A stretch of 64,000 bases of DNA from Nibrella saemangeumensis. GTDB taxonomy: Bacteria; Bacteroidota; Bacteroidia; Cytophagales; Spirosomataceae. The translations under genes were made by a program, and so were the position numbers. This document shows, in pieces, positions 24,032 through 33,152 of the stretch; positions within the stretch are counted from its first letter, which is position 1; every line of letters begins with the position of its first letter. Below the pieces are notes generated by a model. That model was not told the origin of the DNA and did not search any database. It was given only the letters and a program-made list of their open reading frames with translations. The stretch spans positions 62,001 through 126,000 of the forward strand of contig NZ_BAABHD010000079.1 in NCBI RefSeq assembly GCF_039541915.1. Reading direction: 5' to 3'.

Positions 24032-26203
24032 CTAAAACAATCCGCCGTCGCCCTGACGCTTGCGTTCTTCCCGTTCCCGGCGTCGTTGCTCCCGGCGTTC
24101 CTGGCGTAGCTGCTTCCGGGTTTTAACAGTATCGGTTGCCGCCGGCTGATTGGTCGTTTCTGATTCTACCTGAAGGGTCTCTTCCCGCTCGGTTTTTTTG
24201 TCGCCCCGGAACAGGTTCCGGAAGGCATCGAGCAAACCACCGCCATCCGTCGGTTCGTCGTTATTCATCATGTCTTCGATCTGAAGCGAATCCGATGGTT
24301 CGACTTGCTGGCGCAGCCCCTCGCGGAGCTGGACGGTGTAAAATCCGTAGGCATTGGTATCCGGCTGGGCCATACCCCGCCGGGCCATAATCTTGCCGAT
24401 GAGCCGGTGGTAGCCGCGCACATAAGAGCGTAGGGTACCATCCGGGTTGAAATGGTTGAGCGCGGCTTTGGGCCGGGGCACCACAAACGCCAGGAAGATG
24501 CTCTCGCCGAGGGTGAGCTCGGACGGATGCTTGGCGAAATAGAACCGGGCCGCTTCGCCGATGCCGTAGATATTGCGGCCCCACTCGATGATGTTCAGGT
24601 AAACCTCATACATCCGCTCTTTCGAAACCAGCCGCTCGTTTTCGATCAGCCAGACAATCAGAATCTCCTCTACTTTGCGCGCCATCGTTTTCTGTCGGCT
24701 CAGGAAGACGTTCTTGACCAATTGCATAGAAACGGTACTGGCACCCCGCTTGAACGACTTCGCTTTGTAGTTTGTCGCGATTGATACCCGGAATGCTTTT
24801 TCATTGAAGCCCTTGTGGGTGAAGAACGTATAATCTTCCGACGTAAGCAGGGCGTTGCGCATATTGGGCGAAATATCCTGTAACGGCGTAAAATCCGGGT
24901 TTTCGGGGCCTACCCGGAAGGTGCGCACGGGTTGTCCGTTTTCATACGGGGTATGGTCAAACGGCCGGTTGATCATCGTAAAATCCGTTTTACCCATTTG
25001 CAGGATCCGAAAGTTATCCTGCTGGAGTCCGGAGTCGAACTTCACCGAATCAGGCTGCGACGTGTCCAGGTGCAGCGCCAGGTCATACTTTAGTTTGCCG
25101 GCTACTTTCATGCCCTCCAGCGATTCGAATAACCCCTGCGGAAAGGCGTTGAAAAGCGCCTGGGCGTCGACCATGTCGGTATGGAGCTGTAGGTCATAAA
25201 TCTTATCCGGCGACAGAGTGTACTTGACAAACGGCCGGGCGCTCACCTCACCCAGATACACCGTAGAGGAGCTATCGACGCCCACGTAGTTTTCGCCCAC
25301 GAACAGATTGGCATCCATGGCTGCCCGCTCAACCAGCACATCATGGCGGGCAATGGCCGGGTGATTGACCCGCATGTTCCGGACCGAACCCGACCCCTTC
25401 ATCCGGAAGACGCCACCCGAACGGCCCGACTCGTTGAGTTCGGCGCGAACGGTGTCGGCCTGGAGCTTAATGTTGAATTTATTTTGCAGATAACTTAATT
25501 CCAGCGGCTGACCGTCGGCATAAAGAGCCAGGTTATACTGCCGTTCGTCAGGGTTCGCCCGGCCGGTTACGTGCCAGGTGGCTTCGCTGCCGTTCAGCTT
25601 CAGCATCGAGTTGACAATTTCATCGTCAATGGTGGCGGCAATGGTGAGCAGGCTCACGCGGTGTTCATCATCGATAAACCGCAGGTCCAGGTTCCGCACA
25701 TCGAAATCGTCGGGAATTTTGGACAGGACATTATCGACCAGATTTTCCGCTACTTTGCTCAGATCGGCCCGTTTTTTATCGGCATTGGTCGTATCCCGGC
25801 TGCGCTTCAGCAGGAAATCGATATTGGTCAGCGAATCGCGTTTAACGACCTGCACCATCCCATTTTCCAGCTTCAGATCAGCCAGCCGGATGTTGCCGAT
25901 CAGCAGCGGCCAGAACCTGACGCTGATTTCGGCCCGGTCGATACGCAGCAGGCTGTCCCGACCGGCGGGTACCACCGAAATATCATTGAATGCAACCGTG
26001 GTCGGATTGGAAAAATGAGCCAGCCCAATCCGGACATCCAGGTTATAATCCCGTTTGGCTTTCCGGATACCGCGTTCCAGGCCGGCCTGGAGCAGTCTTT
26101 CCCGTTTTGAATAGGCGACGCCTGCACCGACGCTTCCCAGTACAAATAAAGCAATCAGCGTCCAGATGGTAATTTTGAGCGCCTTCCGTCTTTTTTCAAG
26201 CAT
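24032..26203 (-). CDS. GT51 peptidoglycan transglycosylase with AsmA-like N-terminal region
   Basis: A 723-residue bitopic protein: membrane anchor at residues 10-31, then about 400 residues of beta-rich AsmA-like sequence, then a GT51 glycosyltransferase domain at roughly 440-610. The catalytic SE456-D457-YTFFTHKG loop and GASTVSMQLVKNVFLSRQ are intact, as is the KERMYEVYLNIIEWG segment with the second glutamate. There is no transpeptidase domain, so it is a monofunctional lipid II polymerase by class, not a PBP1. The C-terminal 70 residues are low-complexity and strongly basic (RQERREQRRREREERKRQ). The N-terminal part may position the enzyme or contact lipid; that is inference. Confidence in the GT51 call is high. 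Confidence 0.85.
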   Translation of the reverse strand: MLEKRRKALKITIWTLIALFVLGSVGAGVAYSKRERLLQAGLERGIRKAKRDYNLDVRIGLAHFSNPTTVAFNDISVVPAGRDSLLRIDRAEISVRFWPLLIGNIRLADLKLENGMVQVVKRDSLTNIDFLLKRSRDTTNADKKRADLSKVAENLVDNVLSKIPDDFDVRNLDLRFIDDEHRVSLLTIAATIDDEIVNSMLKLNGSEATWHVTGRANPDERQYNLALYADGQPLELSYLQNKFNIKLQADTVRAELNESGRSGGVFRMKGSGSVRNMRVNHPAIARHDVLVERAAMDANLFVGENYVGVDSSSTVYLGEVSARPFVKYTLSPDKIYDLQLHTDMVDAQALFNAFPQGLFESLEGMKVAGKLKYDLALHLDTSQPDSVKFDSGLQQDNFRILQMGKTDFTMINRPFDHTPYENGQPVRTFRVGPENPDFTPLQDISPNMRNALLTSEDYTFFTHKGFNEKAFRVSIATNYKAKSFKRGASTVSMQLVKNVFLSRQKTMARKVEEILIVWLIENERLVSKERMYEVYLNIIEWGRNIYGIGEAARFYFAKHPSELTLGESIFLAFVVPRPKAALNHFNPDGTLRSYVRGYHRLIGKIMARRGMAQPDTNAYGFYTVQLREGLRQQVEPSDSLQIEDMMNNDEPTDGGGLLDAFRNLFRGDKKTEREETLQVESETTNQPAATDTVKTRKQLRQERREQRRREREERKRQGDGGLF

Positions 26204-26270
26204 TCTGTTTACTATTCACTTACACTAAAGATACGGCTTTTGGGGCCGGAATGTTTTTACCGGTTATAAC

Positions 26271-26723
26271 CTAAAAATCGAGGTGACAGTTGGTCCACTC
26301 GCTATCAAAGCGGGTACCAAACTGCCGGTAGAAGCCGATAGCGGGCTCGTTCCAGTCGAGCACCTGCCACATCATACCCGTACAACCGGTCTGTTTGGCT
26401 GCTTCAATAGTGGCGTCAAAGAGCTGACGGCCAATGTTCCGGCCCCGGTAGCGCTCCGTCACAATGATGTCTTCCAGGTACAGCCGTTTACCCTTCCAGG
26501 TAGAATAACGAAAATAATACAGGGATATTCCTATCAAACGGTCCGTATCGGTATCTTCCGCAACCAGCAAACCAAACAGCGGATTGGGACCAAAGCCGTC
26601 TTCGGCCATCTGTTCGGGGGTATTCGTTACTTCGTGGGGAGCCTTTTCGTAGATAGCCAGTTCCATGACCAGCTCAAAAACCTGCGGAACATCGGCACGC
26701 GTGCCGGGACGAATCGTAATCAT
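26271..26723 (-). CDS. GNAT N-acetyltransferase, diamine acetyltransferase-like
   Basis: A 150-residue GNAT domain protein. Strand 4 (KRLYLEDIIVTERYRG) and the acetyl-CoA pyrophosphate loop R-Y-R-G-R-N-I-G are clear, followed by VLDWNEPAIGFYRQFG. The YFRYSTWKGKRLYLED pattern is characteristic of the spermidine/spermine or thialysine N-acetyltransferase (SSAT2) branch. It likely acetylates a small amine in the cytosol; the exact substrate is uncertain. It stands alone between rluD and the transglycosylase gene on the same strand. Confidence 0.8.
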   Translation of the reverse strand: MITIRPGTRADVPQVFELVMELAIYEKAPHEVTNTPEQMAEDGFGPNPLFGLLVAEDTDTDRLIGISLYYFRYSTWKGKRLYLEDIIVTERYRGRNIGRQLFDATIEAAKQTGCTGMMWQVLDWNEPAIGFYRQFGTRFDSEWTNCHLDF

Positions 26724-26742
26724 GCGGTGGAAAATTAGAGCG

Positions 26743-26755
26743 CGAAATTACAAAA
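26743..26755 (-). promoter_or_regulatory. TTTTGTAATTTCG promoter-like element of the GNAT gene
   Basis: On the minus strand the -7-like TAATTTCG (26750-26743), preceded by TTTTG, ends 19 bp before the ATG at 26723. The same 13-base string is found ahead of the lipoprotein gene at 3620 and, with one change, ahead of the 2Fe-2S gene at 54863. Confidence 0.35.
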
Positions 26756-26790
26756 TAGTGCCTGATTGATAACCTGGACATCGGAAATGA

Positions 26791-27813
26791 TTAGCCGTTG
26801 TGCAACTTCTGCCATTTGGTCAGCGCAGCGTTAAAGTCGTCGGGCAGGTCAGAATCAAACTGCATCCATTCTTTGGTTCGGGGGTGCTCAAACCCCAGCG
26901 ATTTGGCGTGCAGCGCCTGCCGGGGCAGCAGGGCGAAGGCATTATCGACGAACGCCCTGAAGCTGCCGTTGGGGTTGCCGCGCAGGATACGGTCGCCCCC
27001 ATACGTGGCGTCGTTGAACAGCGGGTGGCCGATGTGCTTCAGGTGCGCCCGGATCTGGTGGGTGCGTCCCGTTTCGAGATTGCACTGGACCAGCGATACA
27101 TACTGAAGCGTCTCCAGGGTTTTAAAGTGCGTAACGGCGTGTTTACCCTGGCTTCCATCGGGGTAGACCGCCATCACGCGCCGGTCTTTGATGCTGCGGC
27201 CAACGTGGCCCGTAATGGTGCCGGCCGCCGGGTTGGGGATACCCCATACCAGCGCGTTATACGTGCGTTCGATGGTGTGCTCGAAAAACTGCCGGGCCAG
27301 GTGTGTCATGGCGTATTCTGTTTTGGCGATCACCATCAGTCCGGAGGTATCTTTGTCGATGCGGTGGACCAGCCCCGGCCGGGCTACTCCGTTTTGGGAG
27401 GTGGGCAGGTGCTGAAAATGGTACACCAGCGCATTCACCACCGTACCGCTCCAGTTGCCGTGGGCCGGATGCACCACCATACCCGGCGGCTTGTTCAGCA
27501 CCAGCAGGTCGGCGTCTTCAAAGACGATATTGAGCGGGATATTTTCGGGGGTAATATCGGTTTCGCGCGGTGGATGCGGCAGGGAGACCGTGATCACATC
27601 CAGCGGCTTCACTTTGTAACTGGCCTTGGTGGGACGGTCGTTTACCTTCACCGATTCGGTATCGATGGCCGCCTGGATTTTAGTGCGCGTGGCGTTCTGG
27701 ATACGGTCCATCAGGTAGCGGTCGACGCGGAGCAGGCCCTGCCCTTTATCGACCACAATCCGGTGGTGTTCGTATAATTCTTCTTCGTCTGGTAGTTCTA
27801 AGATATCTTGCAT
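26791..27813 (-). CDS. rluD: Ribosomal large subunit pseudouridine synthase D family
   Basis: A 340-residue protein from the ATG at 27813; the longer frame to 27825 uses a TTG. An S4 RNA-binding domain occupies about residues 28-80 (RVDRYLMDRI...VKVNDRP). The RluA-family catalytic domain follows with HRIDKDTSGLMVIAK, where D153 is the catalytic aspartate, and the ETGRTHQIRAHL segment. RluD modifies uridines in helix 69 of 23S rRNA; orthology in this phylum is likely since the S4 domain and length agree. It is transcribed divergently from the PLP gene with only 21 bp between starts. Confidence 0.9.
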   Translation of the reverse strand: MQDILELPDEEELYEHHRIVVDKGQGLLRVDRYLMDRIQNATRTKIQAAIDTESVKVNDRPTKASYKVKPLDVITVSLPHPPRETDITPENIPLNIVFEDADLLVLNKPPGMVVHPAHGNWSGTVVNALVYHFQHLPTSQNGVARPGLVHRIDKDTSGLMVIAKTEYAMTHLARQFFEHTIERTYNALVWGIPNPAAGTITGHVGRSIKDRRVMAVYPDGSQGKHAVTHFKTLETLQYVSLVQCNLETGRTHQIRAHLKHIGHPLFNDATYGGDRILRGNPNGSFRAFVDNAFALLPRQALHAKSLGFEHPRTKEWMQFDSDLPDDFNAALTKWQKLHNG

Positions 27814-27822
27814 GGTCTGGCA

Positions 27823-27830
27823 CAAAATTA
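27823..27830 (-). promoter_or_regulatory. Perfect TAnnTTTG -7 element of rluD
   Basis: Read on the minus strand, TAATTTTG at 27830-27823 matches the Bacteroidota -7 consensus exactly. Only nine bases separate it from the ATG, so the transcript would have a leader of a few bases or none. The element also lies inside the region just before the divergent PLP gene start at 27835. Confidence 0.5.
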
Positions 27831-27834
27831 ACCA

Positions 27835-28758
27835 ATGCTACCCGAACGAGAATCACCGCTGCAACAATTATCCGGGCCGGCCACTATCCGGCTGTACCTG
27901 AAGCGCGATGATCTGCTGCATCCGCAGGTGTCGGGTAACAAGTGGCGCAAGCTGAAATACAACCTCATAGCTGCCCGGCAACAGCAGCACGATACCCTGC
28001 TGACCTTCGGTGGGGCGTACTCCAACCATCTGTTTGCCACGGCCGCAGCCGGTCAGCTCGCCGGGTTCAGCACCATCGGCATTGTCCGGGGCGAAGACCA
28101 CCGGGAGCGCGATAGTCCAACGCTGGCGTTTGCCCGGTCGTGCGGGATGCACCTCCATTTCGTCAGCCGCGCCGATTACCGCCGGAAAGACCTGTCCGAG
28201 TTTATAACTCAATTAGCCAGCCAGTTTGGGCGCTTTTATTGCCTGCCCGAGGGCGGCAGCAACCACCTGGCGGTGCAGGGTGTAGCGGAGGTTATCTCCG
28301 AAATTGAGCAGCAGCTGGGCCGGGTACCCGATTACGTATGCTGTCCGGTCGGTACCGGCGGCACGCTGGCCGGACTGGCTGCCGGCGCATCGGAACCGAC
28401 GCAGGTACTCGGCTTTTCGGCGCTGAAGGGGGGGGGCTTTTTAACGGATGATGTGCAAAAATTACTTAACGCAGCGGACTTGGCGAAGCCATTCCGGCTA
28501 CTCACCGATTACCACTTTGGTGGTTACGCCAAAACTACCCCCGAATTGATTGCTTTCATCCTGGACTTTGAACAGCAAACCGGAGTTCTGATTGAACAGG
28601 TCTATACCGGCAAAATGCTTTACGGAATTCTGGATTTAGCCCGTCGGGGTTACTTTCCTGACGGGGCTACCGTTGTGGCTATCCATACGGGTGGGCTGCA
28701 GGGTAGGAGTAAGGCGTTGCGCTGCCCGTCTGAACCGTCCGGCGATTTCCGTGAATGA
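27835..28758 (+). CDS. PLP-dependent ACC deaminase/D-cysteine desulfhydrase family
   Basis: A 307-residue fold-type II PLP enzyme (PF00291). The Schiff-base lysine is K36 in SGNKWRKLKYN, then TFGGAYSNHLFATAAAG and the phosphate-binding PVGTGGTLAGL. The family includes 1-aminocyclopropane-1-carboxylate deaminase and D-cysteine desulfhydrase; most Bacteroidota members are expected to be desulfhydrases. The residues that distinguish the two cannot be judged safely here. The C-terminal SKALRCPSEPSGDFRE extension looks non-conserved. The start is 21 bp from that of divergent rluD. Confidence 0.8.
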   Translation: MLPERESPLQQLSGPATIRLYLKRDDLLHPQVSGNKWRKLKYNLIAARQQQHDTLLTFGGAYSNHLFATAAAGQLAGFSTIGIVRGEDHRERDSPTLAFARSCGMHLHFVSRADYRRKDLSEFITQLASQFGRFYCLPEGGSNHLAVQGVAEVISEIEQQLGRVPDYVCCPVGTGGTLAGLAAGASEPTQVLGFSALKGGGFLTDDVQKLLNAADLAKPFRLLTDYHFGGYAKTTPELIAFILDFEQQTGVLIEQVYTGKMLYGILDLARRGYFPDGATVVAIHTGGLQGRSKALRCPSEPSGDFRE

Positions 28759-28865
28759 TGCTGCCCACCCTGCGTTCCCTTCGGTAACGCAGGCAGTGCG
28801 GAAAGAGTAGATAAAATGATTAACTTAATTTTAGAACTGTTGGATTACTTACCAGGTCATATTGC

Positions 28866-29972
28866 ATGCGGGCATTATTACTTATACTGATTGTGGGCGG
28901 AGCGCTGATAATTGGCAAACTATTTCTTCTACCCAAAGCTTCCGGAGAGTCGAAAGGCAAACTGATTCTGGGACCGGAAGAGGCAAAAAAGAAGGAGTCG
29001 AAATCGGGTGATAAGCCGCCCGTCAAGGTGGATGTGTTGCTGGTCCATAAAGAGTCGGTTGAGAATTTTATTACCATACCGGGTACCGTCCTGCCCAATG
29101 AAAGCGTCGAGTTGAAGGCCGAATTATCGGGCCGGCTCAACTACCTGATTGGCAAAGAAGGCAAGTCCGTGGCCAAAGGCGAGCTGATTGCCAGAATCAA
29201 CGATAAGGAACTCAAAGCCCAACTGCTCAAGCTGGACCTTCAGGAACAGCGGGCTAAAGAAGTAGAGACGCGGCAGCGACAACTACTGGCCGTGGAGGGC
29301 GTCAGCAAGGAAGAATTCGCCATTGTGGCGAACAATACGCTCACGATCGGGGCCGATAAGGAACTCTTGCGGGCGCAACTGGAAAAAACCGAGATCAGGG
29401 CTCCGTTCAGCGGCAAAATCGGGCTGCGTCAGGTCAGTGAAGGTGCTTTTTTGATGCCCGGTACGCTGGTGGCGACCCTGGTGCAGACCAACCCCGTTAA
29501 AATTGACTTTTCCATTCCCGAGAAATACGCGCATTACCTGCGGGTCGGAACCCTCCTGCAACTAAGCACCGAGGGTAGTGAGTCGGTATCGGCCCGGATA
29601 GCAGCCATCAGTCCGCTGGTCGACCCCACGCTTCGCACCTTAAAAATCAGGGCTATTGCTCCCAATCATGCGGGCCGGCTCGTTCCCGGTATGTTCGTCC
29701 GCGTTCACGTTCGGCTGAGCGGAAACAACGAATCAATTCTGGTACCCTCGCAGGCTGTTATACCCGAACTAAAAGGTAAGAAAGTCTTCCTGGTAAAGGC
29801 CGGTAAGGCCCAGGAGCAGTTTATTAAGATCGGGCTGCGTCAGGAGCGGAACGTCCAGGTTACGGAAGGGCTCACGGCTGGCGATTCGGTCATTGTTTCC
29901 AGCATAATGGCCCTGCGCAACGGCTCTCCGGTATCTGTAAAAAAGACACCTTCATCTTCTCAACTCCGCTAG
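28866..29972 (+). CDS. RND efflux periplasmic adaptor (membrane fusion protein)
   Basis: A 368-residue HlyD/AcrA-type adaptor. An N-terminal hydrophobic helix (residues 3-20) without lipobox anchors it in the inner membrane. The lipoyl half-motifs (SGRLNYLIGKEGKSVAKGELIARI and IRAPFSGKIGLRQVSEGAF) flank a short helical hairpin of only about 70 residues. Beta-barrel (VKIDFSIPEKYAHYL) and membrane-proximal domains follow. The short hairpin fits Bacteroidota drug or metal RND systems. The pump gene starts one base after the stop, so translation is coupled. Confidence 0.85.
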   Translation: MRALLLILIVGGALIIGKLFLLPKASGESKGKLILGPEEAKKKESKSGDKPPVKVDVLLVHKESVENFITIPGTVLPNESVELKAELSGRLNYLIGKEGKSVAKGELIARINDKELKAQLLKLDLQEQRAKEVETRQRQLLAVEGVSKEEFAIVANNTLTIGADKELLRAQLEKTEIRAPFSGKIGLRQVSEGAFLMPGTLVATLVQTNPVKIDFSIPEKYAHYLRVGTLLQLSTEGSESVSARIAAISPLVDPTLRTLKIRAIAPNHAGRLVPGMFVRVHVRLSGNNESILVPSQAVIPELKGKKVFLVKAGKAQEQFIKIGLRQERNVQVTEGLTAGDSVIVSSIMALRNGSPVSVKKTPSSSQLR

Positions 29973-29973
29973 C

Positions 29974-32900
29974 ATGAGTATTTCAACCCTGTCGATCCGG
30001 CGTCCGGTGCTGGCCATCGTGATGAACCTGCTCATTCTGCTGTTCGGCTACCTCGGCTTTCGCTTTCTCGGTATCCGGGAGTTTCCTTCCATCGACCCTC
30101 CAGTAATTTCGATCCGGACCAACTATGCCGGTGCCAACGCCGACATCATTGAGTCGCAGATTACCGAACCGCTCGAAAAGCAGCTCAACAGCATCGAAGG
30201 CATTAAGTCCATCAATTCGCAGAGCAGCCAGGGACGCAGCGAGATAACCGTTGAGTTCGGCCTGGATGTCGATATGGAACGGGCCGCCAACGATGTGCGG
30301 GATAAGGTAGCGGGTGCCGGGCGGACCTTACCCCCCGACCTGGATGGTCCGCCCATCGTGAGTAAGGCCGATGCCAACTCCGACCAGATCATGATCCTGT
30401 TGCTCCAGAGCACCACCCACCCGCATCTGGAGGTCAGCGAATATGCTGAGAATGCGGTGGCGCAACGGCTCCAGACCATCGAGGGGGTCAGTGAGGTATC
30501 GATCATGGGGCAGAAAAAATACGCCATGCGGTTGTGGATGGACCCCGGCAAAATGTCGGCTTATGGCGTTACCACCCAGGATGTAAAAAATGCGCTGGAC
30601 CGGGAAAGCGTTGAACTACCCAGCGGTAAACTGACCGGCGCTACTACGGAGCTGACGGTGAAAACCCAGGGCCGCTTTGAAACCGAGGCCGACTTCAACG
30701 CCCTGATCATCAAAAATGCCGGCGACAACAATGTCCTCTTCAGCGACATTGGGCGCGCCGAGCTGGGGCCGGAAAATGAAGAAAGCTACCTGCGGCTGAA
30801 CGGTATTCCGCTCATCGGACTGGGTATTGTACCACAGCCGGGCTCCAACCACCTCGACATCGCCCGCGAAGTGAACCAGCGCCTGGTCGGTATTCGGCGG
30901 GACTTACCGCCTGGGTACACGATCGATGTGCTGTTTGATTCTACCGTGTTTGTCAAGCGGTCGGTAGAAGAAGTGGCCGAAACCCTGCTGATCGCCATTG
31001 GCCTCGTCGTCATCATCATTTTTATCTTCTTCCGCGACTGGATTGTGGCGGTTCGCCCGCTGATCGATATTCCGGTGTCGCTGGTCGGTACGTTCTTCGT
31101 CATGTACCTGCTGGATTACTCCATCAATGTGCTCACGCTGCTGGCCATTGTGATGGCGACTGGTCTGGTGGTAGATGACGGTATCGTAGTGACCGAGAAC
31201 ATCTTCAAGAAAATTGAACAGGGCATGAAGCCCGTCGAAGCCGCCATTAAAGGGGCCAACGAGATTATTTTCGCGGTACTTTCTACTTCCATAACGCTGG
31301 CCGCCGTGTTTCTGCCCGTTATTTTCATGGAGGGCTTTGTGGGTAAACTGTTCCGGGAGTTTGGGGTGGTGATCTCGGTGGCGGTCCTGATTTCGGCCTT
31401 TGTGTCACTGACCCTCACCCCGATGCTCAATGCGTACCTGAACCGGAAAACGCACCACCAGGGCTGGCTCTACCGGAAGACCGAACCGTATTTTGAGCAA
31501 CTGACCACAGCCTACAACCGCAGTCTAGCCTCATTTCTGCAACGCGGGTGGGTAGCGCTCCCAATCGTCGGACTGACGCTGGGGATGATCTGGTTTTTCG
31601 GCAGGGATATTCCTTCTGAACTGGCACCCCTCGACGACCGCAACTGGTTCCGCCTGTCGATGACCGCTCCGGAAGGTACCTCGTTTGAAGCTATGGATGG
31701 GTATATGCTTCAGGTAGGGCAACTGCTCAACGACTCCCTGCCCGAAACCCACGGCATCATGCTCGTTACGGCGCCCAACCGCATTGGGGCCGGTAGCCCG
31801 AATGTGGGTACGGGACGGGTCATTTTAAAAGATAAAACCGAACGGCTCAACGACCAGCAGACGCTGGCCGATTATACCACCAAACTGCTTCGGCAATTGC
31901 CCGATGCCAAATCGGTGGCGATTCAGCAGCAGACTATCTCGGTCGATCAGCGGGGCGGCCTGCCGGTGCAATATGTGCTTCAGGCACCGGATTTTGCCAA
32001 ACTGCGGACTTATCTGCCCAAATTTCTGGAAGAGGCCCAGAAAGATCCGACCTTTGCCTCGGTCGACGCCAGCCTGAAGTTCAATAAGCCGGAACTGAAT
32101 GTGCGCATCGACCGTCAGAAGGCCAAATCCATGGGCGTATCAGTGGCCGATGTGGCCCAGACGGTGCAACTCGCCCTAGCCGGGCAGCGTTTCGGCTATT
32201 TCACCCAGACCGGCCGCCAGTACCAGGTGATCGGGCAGTTTGACCGGGCCGACCGGAATGAGCCGCTGGACCTGACGGGCATGTATGTGAAGAACGCCCA
32301 GGGGCAGGCGGTGCAACTGGATAACATCGTTACCCTGGAGGAGCAGAGCAGTCCCCCGCAGCTGTTCCATTATAACCGGTACATGAGCGGGACGATCATG
32401 GCTGCTTTGGCCCCCGACAAAACCATTGGCGAAGGCATTACGGCCATGGACAAAATCCGGGAGCGGTTGAAGGATGACACCATTCAGACCGCCCTCAGTG
32501 GCGCGTCGCGGGATTTTGCTGAGAGTCAGTCCAATACTCTGTTCTCCTTTCTGCTGGCGCTGGTGCTGGTTTACTTCATTCTGGCGGCCCAGTTTGAGAG
32601 CTTCATCGATCCGTTTATCATCATGATGACGGTGCCGCTGGCTATTGGCGGGGCCGTGTTTGCACTCTGGTATTTTAATCAGACCCTGAATATTTTCTCG
32701 CAGATCGGCATCATCATGCTCATTGGCCTGGTGACTAAGAACGGGATTCTGATTGTGGAATTTGCCAACCAACTGCGGGAAGAAGGGGCGGGCGTCCGGG
32801 CCGCTGCGCTGGAAGCAGCCACGCTTCGGCTGCGGCCTATTCTGATGACGAGCCTGGCCACGATTCTGGGGGCGCTGCCCATCGCGCTGGCGCTGGGTTC

Positions 32901-33099
32901 GGCCGGCAGGAGCCGCATGTCGATGGGGATTGTGATTATCGGCGGGCTTCTGTTTTCCCTGATGCTCACGTTGTACGTGATCCCGGCCATGTACACATTC
33001 ATGTCCCGGCGACGAAACACCGTACCTCAATCACCGGATTCCTCCCTGGAGCAGCCGGCTATGGACAGTTACGAGCCTGAGCGTAATCTATCCCTGTAA
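29974..33099 (+). CDS. RND efflux pump, AcrB/HAE1 family
   Basis: A 1041-residue inner-membrane transporter with the RND layout: 12 predicted membrane helices and two large periplasmic loops. Proton-relay residues are present: D401 and D402 in GLVVDDGIVVTEN (TM4) and K922 in LVTKNGILIVEFANQ (TM10), which fits the hydrophobe/amphiphile efflux branch and not the heavy-metal branch. The N-terminus (LSIRRPVLAIVMNLLILLFGY) is typical. It forms a two-gene operon with the adaptor; no TolC-like outer-membrane channel gene follows, so the channel must come from elsewhere. Substrates are unknown. No local regulator gene. Confidence 0.9.
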   Translation: MSISTLSIRRPVLAIVMNLLILLFGYLGFRFLGIREFPSIDPPVISIRTNYAGANADIIESQITEPLEKQLNSIEGIKSINSQSSQGRSEITVEFGLDVDMERAANDVRDKVAGAGRTLPPDLDGPPIVSKADANSDQIMILLLQSTTHPHLEVSEYAENAVAQRLQTIEGVSEVSIMGQKKYAMRLWMDPGKMSAYGVTTQDVKNALDRESVELPSGKLTGATTELTVKTQGRFETEADFNALIIKNAGDNNVLFSDIGRAELGPENEESYLRLNGIPLIGLGIVPQPGSNHLDIAREVNQRLVGIRRDLPPGYTIDVLFDSTVFVKRSVEEVAETLLIAIGLVVIIIFIFFRDWIVAVRPLIDIPVSLVGTFFVMYLLDYSINVLTLLAIVMATGLVVDDGIVVTENIFKKIEQGMKPVEAAIKGANEIIFAVLSTSITLAAVFLPVIFMEGFVGKLFREFGVVISVAVLISAFVSLTLTPMLNAYLNRKTHHQGWLYRKTEPYFEQLTTAYNRSLASFLQRGWVALPIVGLTLGMIWFFGRDIPSELAPLDDRNWFRLSMTAPEGTSFEAMDGYMLQVGQLLNDSLPETHGIMLVTAPNRIGAGSPNVGTGRVILKDKTERLNDQQTLADYTTKLLRQLPDAKSVAIQQQTISVDQRGGLPVQYVLQAPDFAKLRTYLPKFLEEAQKDPTFASVDASLKFNKPELNVRIDRQKAKSMGVSVADVAQTVQLALAGQRFGYFTQTGRQYQVIGQFDRADRNEPLDLTGMYVKNAQGQAVQLDNIVTLEEQSSPPQLFHYNRYMSGTIMAALAPDKTIGEGITAMDKIRERLKDDTIQTALSGASRDFAESQSNTLFSFLLALVLVYFILAAQFESFIDPFIIMMTVPLAIGGAVFALWYFNQTLNIFSQIGIIMLIGLVTKNGILIVEFANQLREEGAGVRAAALEAATLRLRPILMTSLATILGALPIALALGSAGRSRMSMGIVIIGGLLFSLMLTLYVIPAMYTFMSRRRNTVPQSPDSSLEQPAMDSYEPERNLSL

Positions 33100-33152
33100 G
33101 GCTAATGAACGGTGACTGTCTCCCGCAATCCCACTGACAACCTGGACTACCC

